Part shown: one piece after another, positions 1 through 9,385 of the stretch | Position numbering within the stretch: position 1 is the first letter of the stretch | Layout: every line of letters starts with the position of its first letter | Assembly: GCA_009739215.1 (NCBI GenBank) | Contig: VSJF01000018.1 | Coordinates: 1-28,901, forward strand | Direction of reading: 5' to 3' | From: Floccularia luteovirens | Taxonomy: Eukaryota > Basidiomycota > Agaricomycetes > Agaricales > Squamanitaceae | DNA: 28,901 bases | The notes under the pieces: model-generated | Databases searched by the model: none | What the model was told of the DNA's origin: nothing | Seen by the model: the letters and a program-made list of their open reading frames with translations, nothing else | Position numbers and translations under genes: made by a program

Positions 1-270
1 CTTTAAACTTTATTTAATAAATTAAATAAAATAAAATTTTATAAATAAAGATAAATCCTTATAAATATATATTCACAAATAAATCATTAATATTTATATA
101 TAAATTATTATTATTAAAATAAAAATAAATTCTTGCTCTACTAATACTATTTTGTTTGTTTATTTAGTTATTAATTTATAGAATAAAACTAGATAAACTG
201 GTATTATAAAAATATAAGTAATATTAATAAAATATATAAAATCTAATGAAAACAACAAATATAAATAAAA

Positions 271-1287
271 ATGGTAAGTAATAATTTACAGTTAACAATA
301 ATAAGTGTATTGCTTAACTTAATTGATGTTTTATGCGTTGTATTACCTGTATTATTAGCTGTAGCTTTTATGACAATAATAGAAAGAAAACAATTAGCAG
401 CACATCAAAGAAGAGTAGGTCCTAATATAGTAGGATATTATGGAGTATTACAACCTTTTGCAGATGCTTTAAAATTAATACTTAAAGAGACAGTAATACC
501 TTCTCAATCTAATAAAATATTATTTTATTTAGCACCAGTATCAACTTTAGTATTTAGTTTATTAGGATGGGCAATTATACCTTTTGGACAAGGATTAAGT
601 ATATCAGATATCTCTTTAGGGATATTATATACTTTAGCTCTATCATCTTTAGGTGTATATGGAGTATTATTAGCAGGTTGGTCTGCAAATTCAAAATATG
701 CTTTTTTAGGTTCATTAAGATCTAGTGCAGCAATGATCTCTTATGAATTAATTTTAAGTTCTGCAATTCTTATAATAATATTATTAACAGGATCTTTAAA
801 TTTCACAACAATAATAGAAAATCAACAAGCAATTTGGTTTATTGTACCTTTATTACCTGTATTTATTTTTTATTTTATTGCTATATTAGCTGAAACTTCT
901 AGAACACCTTTTGATTTACAAGAAGCTGAATCTGAATTAGTTGCAGGTTTCTTTACAGAACATTCTTCAGTTCCATTTGTATTTTTCTTCCTTGGTGAAT
1001 ATTCTTCAATAGTTTTATTTAGTTGTATAACAGCTATATTTTTCCTTGGAGGTTATAATTTACCAGAATTCTTTATAAATGATTCTTTAATAAATATTCA
1101 ATCTATAATTTTAGGTTTAAAAACTTGTATTTTCTGTTTCTTCTTCGTATGGTTTAGAGCTACATTACCTAGACTTAGATATGATCAATTAATTGATTTA
1201 TGTTGGTTAAATTTATTACCTGTTTGTGTAGCATTTATTATATTAGTTCCTAGTATATTAATTTGTTTTGATATTTCTCCTTATTAA
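271..1287 (+). CDS. nad1: NADH-ubiquinone oxidoreductase subunit 1
   Basis: Core membrane subunit of respiratory complex I in the mitochondrial inner membrane; the family sits next to the ubiquinone-binding chamber. The 338-residue product has the expected length and about eight hydrophobic helices. Family signatures are clear: IIERK at residues 36-40, RRVGPN at 47-52, QPFADALKL at 61-69, and the acidic loop ETSRTPFDLQEAESELVAG at 208-226. The ATG at 271 is taken as the start because it places ERK at the usual distance from the N-terminus. The stop is TAA. Trp codons are TGG and Arg codons are AGA. It is the first gene of the + strand block; a C6 3'-end motif follows 15 bases after the stop. 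No intron interrupts it. Identification is secure. Confidence 0.98.
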   Translation: MVSNNLQLTIISVLLNLIDVLCVVLPVLLAVAFMTIIERKQLAAHQRRVGPNIVGYYGVLQPFADALKLILKETVIPSQSNKILFYLAPVSTLVFSLLGWAIIPFGQGLSISDISLGILYTLALSSLGVYGVLLAGWSANSKYAFLGSLRSSAAMISYELILSSAILIIILLTGSLNFTTIIENQQAIWFIVPLLPVFIFYFIAILAETSRTPFDLQEAESELVAGFFTEHSSVPFVFFFLGEYSSIVLFSCITAIFFLGGYNLPEFFINDSLINIQSIILGLKTCIFCFFFVWFRATLPRLRYDQLIDLCWLNLLPVCVAFIILVPSILICFDISPY

Positions 1288-1296
1288 TTAAAATTT

Positions 1297-1312
1297 ATAA
1301 ACCCCCCTATAT
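1297..1312 (+). terminator. C-run 3'-end motif after nad1
   Basis: ATAAACCCCCCTATAT, with six C at 1302-1307, 15 bases beyond the nad1 stop. It belongs to a motif family found downstream of every coding unit in the window. Function as a 3'-end processing or termination signal is inferred from position only. Confidence 0.6.
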
Positions 1313-1379
1313 AAAAATAATTGTATTTATAATTATTAATAATATACTAATTAAAAATAATATATTATTTATAGTTCTA

Positions 1380-1401
1380 CTTGCTATGCTAGCATAGCAA
1401 G
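1380..1401. repeat. 22-base perfect palindrome
   Basis: Symmetric about the central CTAG: the arm CTTGCTATGCT is followed by its exact reverse complement. It is a member of the TTGCTAGCAA-type palindrome family scattered through the spacers. Confidence 0.85.
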
Positions 1402-1709
1402 CAGAAAAAGCTAACTATTGATAATAATTATTTTATTTATATTTATTAAACATATAAACATTAATTAATATAAAGATTAAAATAGTTATAGTTTCTAGTT
1501 CTAGTAAAAAATATTTAATTTAGTCTGGTTAAATTTTAGAAATATATTAAATAAATAATTGGTTATTTTATACTGGAGTAATAAGTGATATAAGTTAATA
1601 CACCCAATTAATGTTTTTTATTTGAAAGCAATTACAATATTAAAATTTTATTTTGAAAATTTTTAAGTAAACTAATAAAAGTAGTTGATTTAAAAACATT
1701 ATTAAAATT

Positions 1710-1780
1710 AAGCCTATAATTTAAGGGTAGAATGATTTCTTGATGAGGAATATGTAGAAGTTCAAATCTTCTTGGGCTTA
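1710..1780 (+). tRNA. trnI: tRNA-Ile (GAU)
   Basis: Cloverleaf folded by hand. Acceptor AAGCCTA pairs with TGGGCTT, with discriminator A. D stem is ATTT/GAAT with GGG in the loop. Anticodon stem ATTTC/GGAAT carries loop TTGATGA, so the anticodon is GAT. T arm is AGAAG-TTCAAAT-CTTCT. It lies between nad1 and cob and reads in their direction. Confidence 0.95.
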
Positions 1781-2577
1781 AATATTATAAATTTGCATAA
1801 CGGTAAATGTTATATGAAAACAAAAAAAAAAACAAAAATTAAACTAAAAAAATTTGATTAATTTAAATTAGCAGAAAACTGCTCGCTATGCGCGAATCTA
1901 TTATACGCTACAGTTTTACAATGCTGCAGCGTTGCACAAGTTAACCAACAAAAGTAAATTTATTATATAAATTTTATATTTAAAAATCCATTTAAAATTT
2001 ATTGTTATAGTGTTAAAAAAATTAGTATTTTTATATATTAATTAAAAAAAAAAATATAATTTATTATTCAGCTAATAAAAACAAAATTTTGTTTAATAAG
2101 CTTTAAATTCTGTCTCTGTAGGGTATTTATATATAGTGATTAGAATTGTTTTACTTGCTAGCATAGCAAGCTAACTACATTTTTACTTTTTCAATCATAT
2201 TTTAAAAATATATAATTGAAAAATAACTATATTTAGTTACTCTTGGTAAACAAGCTATAAGCTTTAAGCTATAATGTAGTTATATCCAAACCTAAATAAA
2301 TTATAAGTTTAGTGATTTAATTATACAAAACAGAACAAACAGAATATATATAATAGAGCAATTAAACAATAAATTTATTAATAATTTGGTATTTTATCAA
2401 AGTCTTTAAATTAATTTAAAGCTTTTTCTAATTTAAATTTTCTCTAAGTAAAACTATTAATTTAATTTTATAAATAAAAAGAATTTAATTAAAATTCTAA
2501 TAAAAATATAAAACAAAAATAAAATTAATTAATTAGACAAAATTAAAAAAGAAAAATATAAACAAAAAATCTTACAA
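1781..2577 (+). other. long spacer and cob leader
   Basis: About 800 bases of AT-rich sequence ahead of cob. It contains a small GC-richer patch at 1865-1940, including CAATGCTGCAGCGTTG, which folds into a short hairpin. A second hairpin of the CTTGCTA family lies at 2154-2170. The stretch GCTATAAGCTTTAAGCTATA near 2254-2273 is also partly symmetric. No gene was recognised. Part of it must be the cob mRNA leader. Confidence 0.6.
2154..2170. repeat. hairpin of the TTGCTAGC family
   Basis: CTTGCTA and TAGCAAG form a perfect 7-base stem around GCA. It shares sequence with the palindromes at 1380, 4230 and 14579. Confidence 0.8.
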
Positions 2578-3738
2578 ATGAGAATATTAAAAACGCACGT
2601 ATTACTTAGATTATTAAACTCTTATGTAGTAGATTCACCACAACCAGCAAATATTTCATATTTATGGAATTTTGGGTCATTATTAGCTGTTTGTTTAATA
2701 ATACAAATACTAACAGGAGCTTTTTTAGCAATGCACTATACACCAAGTGTAGATTTTGCATTTAATAGTGTAGAACATATTATGAGAGATGTTAATAATG
2801 GATGGTTAATAAGATATGTTCATGCTAATGTAGCATCATTTTTCTTTATATTTGTATATATGCATGTAGGTAGAGGGTTATATTATAGTTCATATAAAGA
2901 ACCTAGAGTATTAGTTTGGTCAATTGGAGTAATAATATTTATTCTTATGATGGCAATAGCCTTTTTAGGTTATGTATTACCTTATGGTCAAATGTCATTA
3001 TGGGGTGCTACAGTAATTACAAATTTATTATCAGCTATACCTATCTTTGGTCAAGATATTGTAGAATTAATATGGGGTGGATTTAGTGTAAGTAATGCTA
3101 CATTAAATAGATTCTTTTCTCTACATTATTTATTACCTTTCTTATTAGCAGCATTAGCTGTAGCTCATTTAATAGCACTTCATGTTCATGGTTCTAATAA
3201 TCCTAATGGAGTAACATCAAATGGAGATAGATATGCAATGCATCCTTACTTTATATTTAAAGATTTAGTTACAATATTTGCATTCTTTTTAGTATTATCT
3301 GTATTAGTATTCTTCTATCCTAATTTATTAGGTCATTCTGATAATTATATACCAGCTGATCCAATGGTTACTCCTCCATCTATTGTACCAGAATGGTATT
3401 TATTACCTTTTTATGCTATCTTAAGATCTATTCCTAATAAATTATTAGGAGTAGTAGCAATGTTTGGTTCATTATTAATTTTATTAATATTACCTATTAC
3501 AGATTTATCTAGAATAAGAGGAAATAAATTTAGACCAGCTATGAAATTAGCTTTCTGGTTCTTTGTAGTTGATTTTATTATTTTAATGTGGATTGGTTCT
3601 CAACACCCTGAAACACCTTATTTAGAAATTGGTCAATTCTCAACAGCATTTTATTTTGCTTGGTTCTTAATTATTGTACCTGTAATCGGTATCTGTGAAA
3701 ATACTTTAAACGATATTGCTACTATAAAAAATAATTAA
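2578..3738 (+). CDS. cob: cytochrome b
   Basis: Haem-bearing core subunit of complex III (ubiquinol:cytochrome c reductase) in the inner membrane. The 386-residue product is full length. The four haem-ligand histidines fall at H82, H96, H183 and H197, the same numbering as in yeast. The Qo site carries F129, G131, G137 and G143 within [18 protein letters not shown], and the PEWY loop lies at 271-274. G143 and F129 are the unmutated states of the positions linked to strobilurin resistance. The ATG at 2578 gives the normal N-terminus, and the stop is TAA. The gene is continuous, whereas cob carries introns in many fungi. A C6 motif follows 122 bases after the stop. Confidence 0.99.
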   Translation: MRILKTHVLLRLLNSYVVDSPQPANISYLWNFGSLLAVCLIIQILTGAFLAMHYTPSVDFAFNSVEHIMRDVNNGWLIRYVHANVASFFFIFVYMHVGRGLYYSSYKEPRVLVWSIGVIIFILMMAIAFLGYVLPYGQMSLWGATVITNLLSAIPIFGQDIVELIWGGFSVSNATLNRFFSLHYLLPFLLAALAVAHLIALHVHGSNNPNGVTSNGDRYAMHPYFIFKDLVTIFAFFLVLSVLVFFYPNLLGHSDNYIPADPMVTPPSIVPEWYLLPFYAILRSIPNKLLGVVAMFGSLLILLILPITDLSRIRGNKFRPAMKLAFWFFVVDFIILMWIGSQHPETPYLEIGQFSTAFYFAWFLIIVPVIGICENTLNDIATIKNN

Positions 3739-3854
3739 TTATTTTTTATAAGCTTGTTAGCAAGTATATTAAAATGTAATATAAACTTTTTAAATTAAAT
3801 TATTTTAATAAGAAAAGTTATATTTATAATATCTATATTTTTATAATTAAATTT

Positions 3855-3870
3855 TTAATCCCCCCTCTCT
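3855..3870 (+). terminator. C-run 3'-end motif after cob
   Basis: TTTAATCCCCCCTCTC, with six C at 3860-3865, 122 bases after the cob stop on the sense strand. It is a family member with T rather than A before the C run. Confidence 0.55.
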
Positions 3871-4076
3871 ATTATTTCCATATTACCTATTTATAAATTA
3901 TATATAATTTTATTTATTAATTCTATATTTATATTCTATTATATCTTATCATTAATAAAAATTTTACTGGTTATACATTCTTAAAATTCTATATTATTAT
4001 TTATAATTAATTATTTTTTAGTAATAATTCTTGCTCAACTAAAAAAAATCATTACAAAAATTTATATAGTATTACT

Positions 4077-4102
4077 TGCTTGCTTTGCTAGTTTTGCAAG
4101 AT
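4077..4102. repeat. GC-richer imperfect hairpin
   Basis: CTTGCTTGCTTTGCTAG followed by TTTTGCAAG. It is a degenerate member of the TTGCTAGCAA family in the cob-cox2 spacer. Confidence 0.6.
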
Positions 4103-4196
4103 AACAATGATTTTACTATATTTATTTTACAAATCAAGAAGATAAGGATATTTAATATATAAAAAAAATTAATACAAAATAGAAACTTAATAATAT

Positions 4197-4214
4197 AAGA
4201 TTTAATTAAATCTT
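4197..4214. repeat. 18-base perfect palindrome
   Basis: AAGATTTAATTAAATCTT is its own reverse complement. It is AT-rich and not of the TTGCTAGC family. Confidence 0.8.
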
Positions 4215-4229
4215 CGATTAGATAGTTAG

Positions 4230-4241
4230 CTTGCTAGCAAG
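4230..4241. repeat. CTTGCTAGCAAG palindrome
   Basis: Perfect 12-base palindrome representing the core of the dispersed family. Confidence 0.8.
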
Positions 4242-4290
4242 TAATATAAAATTATTACATTAATAATTTTATTTATTTTTATGTTTATTT

Positions 4291-4321
4291 AACTTGCTTG
4301 TTTTGCTAGCAAAGCTAGCAA
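4291..4321. repeat. palindrome cluster
   Basis: CTTGCTTGTTTTGCTAGC runs into AAAGCTAGCAAG. Two overlapping symmetric units (TTTGCTAGCAAA and outer CTTG/CAAG arms) allow alternative hairpins. It lies just upstream of the orphan tRNA 3' half. Confidence 0.75.
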
Positions 4322-4357
4322 GTAATTAGAAAATTATATTAAATATTTTTAATATTA

Positions 4358-4383
4358 TAAAGGTTCAATTCCTTTACTTCTTA
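4358..4383 (+). pseudogene. orphan tRNA 3' half
   Basis: AAAGG-TTCAATT-CCTTT is a perfect T arm and is followed by ACTTCTT-A, a plausible acceptor strand with discriminator A. No matching 5' acceptor (AAGAAGT-like) occurs at the normal distance of about 50 bases upstream. The nearest candidate, AAGAAGA at 4136-4142, is about 220 bases away and has no D arm. A TTGCTAGCAA palindrome cluster lies between. It looks like a broken tRNA, but chance cannot be excluded. Confidence 0.4.
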
Positions 4384-4762
4384 GATTATATTATAATAAC
4401 TTAAAATTTGCATTGCAAAAAAGTTATTTTAAATATAAGAATTTACTACAAAGATAAATCTTAAGATGTTAATTTTGTCTAATAAGTAAATAACTTATTA
4501 AGTTTAATTTATAAAATTATTCTTATTAAATATTTACTTATTAATAAATTATAATTTAAAAAAATATTATTACCGGAACAAGTATAGTATAAATATCCAG
4601 TAAGTTTTAATAATTTACTGTTTTTATACATACAATTTATTTATCATTTTATTTATCATTCAATTTTTCTGCTAATAAATTTAATTCAATTAAAAATTTA
4701 ATAAATTAATACAAATATATAATCTAATATATAAAATATTAATACTACTAGTTTGAATAAGT

Positions 4763-4781
4763 CTGAGTCAGTATGACTCAG
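4763..4781. repeat. CTGAGTCA hairpin
   Basis: CTGAGTCA and TGACTCAG form a perfect 8-base stem around GTA. Further ACTCAGT copies follow directly, so the unit is both inverted and directly repeated. Its sequence differs from the TTGCTAGC family. Confidence 0.75.
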
Positions 4782-4913
4782 TATAACTCAGTCTGGTTAC
4801 TAATCAAACAAAATTAATAATTAATTAAGTCTTTATCTATAAATTTTACAGATAAAGAAAATACTGACTATAAAAATTTAAATTTAATACTTTAATATTT
4901 TAAAATTGTAATT

Positions 4914-4999
4914 TTAATTGTAATTGTAATTGTAATTGTAATTATAATAGTTATATTATATAATAATAGTAATAATAATAGTAATAATAGTAATAATTA
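4914..4999. repeat. TAATTG and TAATAG tandem repeats
   Basis: A run of TAATTG hexamers (about 4914-4942) is followed by TAATAG/TAA trinucleotide-type repeats (about 4960-4999). It is a simple-sequence tract in the cox2 leader region. Confidence 0.8.
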
Positions 5000-5138
5000 T
5001 AATTATAAAAATAGTTTAAGTAATATAAATATTAAGTTAACTTAACTAATTTAGCTTATTATAAGTTATAATAAAATTTATAAAGTAAAAATAATAATAC
5101 ATAGTCAGAAAATTAAGATCGAAAATTAAAAATTAAAA

Positions 5139-5897
5139 ATGACTTTTTTTTCAAATTTAAATACAATATATAATGATGCACCTGAGCCTTGGCAATTAGG
5201 TTTTCAAGATAGTGCTGCACCAGGTTTTACAGGATTAGTAACATTACATAATACAATTGGATTTTATTTAATTGTTATTAGTTTTGCAGTATTCTGGATG
5301 TTATTTTCAGTTATTTATTATTACAACATTAATAAAAATCCTATAGCACATAAATATTTAACTCATGGTACTGTGTTAGAATTAATTTGGACAGTTACTC
5401 CAGCATTAATATTAATTGCTATTGCTTTCCCTTCATTTAGATTATTATATTTAATGGATGAGGTAATAGCACCAACATTAACTATTAAAGTAGTTGGACA
5501 CCAATGGTATTGGTCTTATGAATATTCTGATTTTATTACAGATAGTGGTGATTCTATTGATTTTGATTCTTATATGATTCCAGAATCAGATTTAGAATTA
5601 GGTCAATTCAGATTATTAGATGTAGATAATAAATTAATAGTACCTGCTGATTGCCATATTAGAGTAATTGTTACTGGAGCTGATGTAATACATTCTTTTG
5701 CTGTACCTTCTTTAGGATTGAAATTAGATGCTGTACCAGGTAGATTAAATCAAGTTTCTTTCTTAGCTGAAAGACCTGGAACTTTCTATGGACAATGTTC
5801 AGAAATCTGCGGAGTATGGCATGGATTTATGCCTATAGTAATTGAAGCAGTATCTTCTCAAGACTTCTTAGTTTGGTTAGATTCAGCATCTCAATAA
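5139..5897 (+). CDS. cox2: cytochrome c oxidase subunit 2
   Basis: Subunit of complex IV that accepts electrons from cytochrome c through its binuclear copper A centre, facing the intermembrane space. The 252-residue product has a short N-terminal tail, two transmembrane helices (about 40-62 and 80-105), the aromatic GHQWYWSYEYSDF stretch and a cupredoxin domain. The copper A ligands are all present: H185, C220, E222, C224, H228 and M231. The N-terminal NDAPEPWQLGFQDSAAPG is what I recall from basidiomycete Cox2. The ATG at 5139 precedes a typical cleavable leader-like start, and the stop is TAA. A C5 motif begins about 30 bases after the stop. Secure identification. Confidence 0.99.
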   Translation: MTFFSNLNTIYNDAPEPWQLGFQDSAAPGFTGLVTLHNTIGFYLIVISFAVFWMLFSVIYYYNINKNPIAHKYLTHGTVLELIWTVTPALILIAIAFPSFRLLYLMDEVIAPTLTIKVVGHQWYWSYEYSDFITDSGDSIDFDSYMIPESDLELGQFRLLDVDNKLIVPADCHIRVIVTGADVIHSFAVPSLGLKLDAVPGRLNQVSFLAERPGTFYGQCSEICGVWHGFMPIVIEAVSSQDFLVWLDSASQ

Positions 5898-6443
5898 TTT
5901 ATTATAAATTTTTATACTTAAATTAACCCCCTATTTTGTTTATATTTTAATTTATAGTAATTTGCCTTACAACTAATTTTTTAATAATTTAATTAATTTA
6001 TTAATTAAAATTTAATTAAAAGTAGCATTAATTTAGTCTTAATTTAAATTTTATATTAGCTAATACTTGCTTTGAAAGCAAACTAGCCTTAACAAATCAA
6101 AGCATAGCAATCATAACTAGACAAATATTATAATATTTCCAATATAAGAGTATAATAAAAATATTATAATTCCACTTTAATTTTATTAAAAGTTTTTTTT
6201 ATTATTCTAATAAATAATTCTAGCTCTTATAATTGCTAGTTTGCTAACAATAAAAGAGAATAATAAAATTTTAAAATTTTATTTGTAATATAAACGAGTT
6301 TTAATAACCACTTAAAATATAATTAGTATTATATTTGCTAGCTAGCTAATAATATTTAATAGTATTAACGGAGCAAATAAATCTTTGAGTAATTAAATTA
6401 CTACTAAATATGATCTACTGAGTTTATAAAGATATTACATTAA
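5898..6443 (+). other. spacer cox2 to tRNA-Ala
   Basis: AT-rich, with the cox2 C-run motif at 5927-5931. It has a hairpin TTGCTTTGAAAGCAA near 6065-6079, GCTAGCTAGC near 6337 and a GGAGCAAA box at 6370-6377 that recurs elsewhere. No gene was recognised. Confidence 0.6.
5921..5936 (+). terminator. C-run 3'-end motif after cox2
   Basis: AATTAACCCCCTATTT, with five C at 5927-5931. It is close to the family consensus TTAAACCCCCTAT. Confidence 0.6.
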
Positions 6444-6514
6444 GGGGGAATCTGATAATGGTAATCAGTTGTACTTGCACTACAAATATGATAGTTCGAA
6501 TCTATCTTTCTCCA
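6444..6514 (+). tRNA. trnA: tRNA-Ala (UGC)
   Basis: Acceptor GGGGGAA pairs with TTTCTCC using two G-T wobbles, with discriminator A. D stem is TGAT/ATCA. Anticodon stem TTGTA/TACAA carries loop CTTGCAC, so the anticodon is TGC. T arm is GATAG-TTCGAAT-CTATC. It stands alone in the cox2-nad4 spacer. Confidence 0.95.
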
Positions 6515-7219
6515 GTAAATTTAAATCAATTTATGTATGTATCATAAAGTTAATGTGGAAATAACCTTATAATATAAAAATATTTATTATATACAAATTT
6601 ATATATTATATAAATTATATAATATTTTTAAAAAAAATAATTTTCTTAATAAAAAAAAATGAAATGGTTATTTAATTGCTTCACTAATTAAAAACTTATT
6701 AATAATAGCGGAACAATTGTAATTATTTTATGTTTATTAATTGTTTTAAAAAATTATTATTTTCTTTATTAATACTTATACCCGTAAATGGTCAATTTTA
6801 TGATTTATTAGATTAACATATACTAATATTTTTATGTTTGCTTATTATATTAGTAAATATAATTATGTTAAAATTAATTTATTTTATATTAAATTTAATA
6901 ATTAGATATGATATTATAATAAAAATACGATTAAAAAATTTATTAAACCCCCTATCCCCAAACTTAGAAAAGGTTGAAAATTTAATTCAAAAACATAAAA
7001 CTTAATTTTTAGTTTTAAAATTTAATATAGTAATTATAAAACCCTCATTTCTTTCTTTTTAATTTTTTATATTTCTGCTCTTCTACTAGCCTTGGCTATA
7101 GTTTGCTAACGAATAAAATGTAACCATTTTAATTTTACTATATATAAAATATATAGTTTTTAGCATAGCTAAAATATAAATTAAATAAGGTTTAAAAAAG
7201 ATTGAGTTTATAAAAAAAA
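6515..7219 (+). other. spacer with an unexplained C-run motif
   Basis: 705 bases between tRNA-Ala and nad4. A perfect copy of the 3'-end motif sits at 6948-6952, although no recognised gene ends before it other than the tRNA 430 bases upstream. A 28-codon frame (6730-6816) encodes a short hydrophobic peptide beginning MFINCFKKLLFSLLILIPV; it may be chance. The final 250 bases are the nad4 leader. Confidence 0.55.
6942..6955 (+). terminator. C-run motif without an upstream gene
   Basis: ATTAAACCCCCTAT, an exact match to the family consensus. It lies 268 bases before nad4 and 434 bases after tRNA-Ala, in the sense of both. Confidence 0.5.
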
Positions 7220-8671
7220 ATGATAACTTTACTTTTACTTATACCTATAATAGGTTCATTAATGATTTTACCTATGTCAGAAAATAATTTACATAGTAAA
7301 ATACAAATGAAAAAAATAGCTTTAACAACATCTTTAATTAATTTATTTTTATCATTATTAATTTGGTTTCAATTTGATTCAAATACTACACAATTTCAAT
7401 TTGTATCTGAATTTAATCAATTAAATTTTTGTCATTTAAATTTTGGAATAGATGGAATCTCTTTATATTTTGTATTATTAACAACATTTGTAACACCAAT
7501 TGCTTTATTATCAAATTATACAAATATAACTAAAGATTTAAAATTCTTTTTAATATCTTTCTTATTATTAGAAACTTTACAAATTGCTGCTTTTGTTTCT
7601 TTAGATTTATTACTATTTTATATTTTCTTTGAAAGTGTTTTACCTATATTATTTATAGTTATTGTAATATTTGGACATGGTAAAGATAGATTTAGATCAG
7701 CATTTTTATTCTTTTTATATACTTTAGCTGGTAGTTTACCAATGTTATTAGCTATTTTAGTAATATATAATTATATTGGATCTACAGATTTCCAATTAAT
7801 TTCTTTATATGAAATTAGTTTAGATAGTCAAAAATTTTTATGGTTAGCTTTTTTTATAGCTTTTGCTGTAAAAACTCCATTATATCCTTTCATAATATGG
7901 TTACCTAAAGCTCATGCTGATTCACCTTTAGCTGGATCAATTATATTAGCTGCTACAATATTAAAATTAGCTACATATGGATATTTAAGAGTATTAATAA
8001 ATATATTACCAGATGCTACTAATTATTTCAATCCTTTAATACAAACTATAGCAATTATTGCTATAATTTATGCTAGTTTTTCTACTATAATTCAACAAGA
8101 TACAAAAAGATTAATTGCTTATAGTAGTATTGCACACATGGGTGTAGTAGTTCTAGGATTATTTAGTAATAATATTCAAGGTATTGAAGGAGCTATATTA
8201 TTAGCAATAGCTCATGGATTTGTTTCACCAGCACTATTTATTTGTGTAGGTGGTATTATTTATGATAGAACTGGTAAAAGAATTGTTAACTATATTAGAG
8301 GTTTAGCTACATATATGCCTGTATTTACTATATTATTCTTTATTTTTACATTATGTAATACTGGTATACCATTAAGTTTAAATTTCTTAGGTGAACAATT
8401 ATCTTTAATTGGTATATGGCAACAAAATCCTATTATTGCTATATTGGGTGCAACTGGTATTGTTTTATCTGCATGTTATTCTTTATTCTTATTTAATAGA
8501 TTATCTTATGGTAACTTATCACCTTCATTACCTCCATTAAAGGATATCAATAGAAGAGAATATTACCTTTTAATTAGTTTATTAATACCTACAGTAGCAT
8601 TTGGTATATTACCTAATGTAATCTTAAACACTCTTCATACATCAGTATCTGCTTTATTATATATAAGCTAA
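7220..8671 (+). CDS. nad4: NADH-ubiquinone oxidoreductase subunit 4
   Basis: Antiporter-like proton-pumping membrane subunit of complex I. The 483-residue product has the expected length and about 13-14 hydrophobic helices. Diagnostic residues of the Mrp-antiporter family are present: E138 in FYIFFESVLPI, K218 in FAVKTPLYPF, and the WLPKAHADSPLAGS motif at 227-240 with K249 after it. The ATG at 7220 follows a run of A and gives the normal start. The stop is TAA. It is the last protein gene of the + half, followed by tRNA-Arg and tRNA-Lys. A C5 motif lies 179 bases after the stop. Confidence 0.98.
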   Translation: MITLLLLIPIIGSLMILPMSENNLHSKIQMKKIALTTSLINLFLSLLIWFQFDSNTTQFQFVSEFNQLNFCHLNFGIDGISLYFVLLTTFVTPIALLSNYTNITKDLKFFLISFLLLETLQIAAFVSLDLLLFYIFFESVLPILFIVIVIFGHGKDRFRSAFLFFLYTLAGSLPMLLAILVIYNYIGSTDFQLISLYEISLDSQKFLWLAFFIAFAVKTPLYPFIIWLPKAHADSPLAGSIILAATILKLATYGYLRVLINILPDATNYFNPLIQTIAIIAIIYASFSTIIQQDTKRLIAYSSIAHMGVVVLGLFSNNIQGIEGAILLAIAHGFVSPALFICVGGIIYDRTGKRIVNYIRGLATYMPVFTILFFIFTLCNTGIPLSLNFLGEQLSLIGIWQQNPIIAILGATGIVLSACYSLFLFNRLSYGNLSPSLPPLKDINRREYYLLISLLIPTVAFGILPNVILNTLHTSVSALLYIS

Positions 8672-9064
8672 ATTTAATACCTATTCTATTAACTTAATGA
8701 ATACATTATAAATAAATATAAATTTTGTATTATTATAATATTTATTAAATTTTTTAAGTAATTGAATTAAATTTATATTGTTTAATAAAAAATATTTATA
8801 ATAAATATTTTTAATATTTAATTTATAGTTTATTTAATTTAAAATTAAACCCCCTATTAAAATTTTAAGTATTTAAAAGAGTATAAAAATTAATTTGTTA
8901 ATTTTACCAATTATTATTATAAATAAATTTTAATTAATAAATTAAAAATAAGTTAATTTATTCGTAAGCTAATATCTATAGAATTATAATTATTAATTGG
9001 TATTAAGTTAAGTTAAGAAGCCTTTATTTAAAAGTCAACAATTATTAAATATTTTTAAAATTAA
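8672..9064 (+). other. spacer nad4 to tRNA-Arg
   Basis: AT-rich nad4 3' region ending in the C-run motif at 8850-8854, followed by about 200 bases in which nothing was recognised. Confidence 0.6.
8844..8858 (+). terminator. C-run 3'-end motif after nad4
   Basis: ATTAAACCCCCTATT, five C at 8850-8854, 179 bases after the nad4 stop. Confidence 0.6.
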
Positions 9065-9137
9065 GTCCTCTTAGTTCAAAAGGTTAGAACATCATTCTTC
9101 TAAAGTGTCAATTCTGGTTCGAGTCCAGAAGAGGATT
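9065..9137 (+). tRNA. trnR: tRNA-Arg (UCU)
   Basis: Acceptor GTCCTCT/AGAGGAT begins with a G-T wobble. D stem is GTTC/GAAC. Anticodon loop CTTCTAA gives TCT, which reads the AGA codons that dominate Arg usage here. The first pair of the anticodon stem is a T-T mismatch. T arm is TCTGG-TTCGAGT-CCAGA. Confidence 0.94.
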
Positions 9138-9141
9138 AATA

Positions 9142-9158
9142 CTTGCTTCGAAAGCAAG
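9142..9158. repeat. CTTGCTT hairpin
   Basis: CTTGCTT and AAGCAAG form a 7-base stem around CGA, followed at once by CTAGCAAGCTAACAAG. A member of the dispersed family directly after tRNA-Arg. Confidence 0.75.
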
Positions 9159-9203
9159 CTAGCAAGCTAACAAGCTAATTTTTTATAAACAAAACAAAAA
9201 ATA

Positions 9204-9226
9204 CTGCTGCTGCGAAGCAGTAGCAG
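9204..9226. repeat. GC-rich 10-base hairpin
   Basis: CTGCTGCTGC and GCAGTAGCAG pair over ten positions, one of them a G-T wobble, around a GAA loop. It is one of the most GC-rich elements in the spacers and differs in sequence from the TTGCTAGC family. Confidence 0.75.
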
Positions 9227-9385
9227 CACTTCGCTAATAATTGCTAGCCTCTGACAATAAATTTATAATTTATGAAAAGATTATTTAGAGTTTTTAAATT
9301 AGCTTAATAATTAAAAATTTTGATTTAATAGTAATTTAAAAGAAATAATAAATTAATTAATAAAATTAAATTAAACTATAAAATA

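Larger units (their letters stand above)
1288..1709. other. spacer nad1 to tRNA-Ile
   Basis: AT-rich spacer. It holds the nad1 C-run motif and the 22-base perfect palindrome at 1380-1401. No open reading frame or RNA gene was recognised in the remainder. Confidence 0.7.
3739..5138 (+). other. 1.4-kb spacer cob to cox2
   Basis: The largest gene-free stretch on the + half. It holds the cob C-run motif (3860-3865), several TTGCTAGCAA palindromes (4077-4102, 4230-4241, 4291-4321), an 18-base perfect palindrome (4197-4214), an orphan tRNA 3' half (4358-4383), a CTGAGTCA hairpin (4763-4781) and TAATTG and TAATAG tandem repeats (4914-4999). No conserved open reading frame was recognised. The 3' part must include the cox2 leader. 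Confidence 0.7.

Noticed and set aside
212..220. ATATAAGTA upstream of nad1, identical to the yeast mitochondrial promoter nonamer; another on the - strand at 24843-24851
   Set aside because: At this base composition several chance copies are expected, and most genes lack one.
1865..1940. GC-richer patch with possible CRISPR-like or gene content
   Set aside because: Only short unrelated hairpins; no repeat-spacer array and no reading frame.
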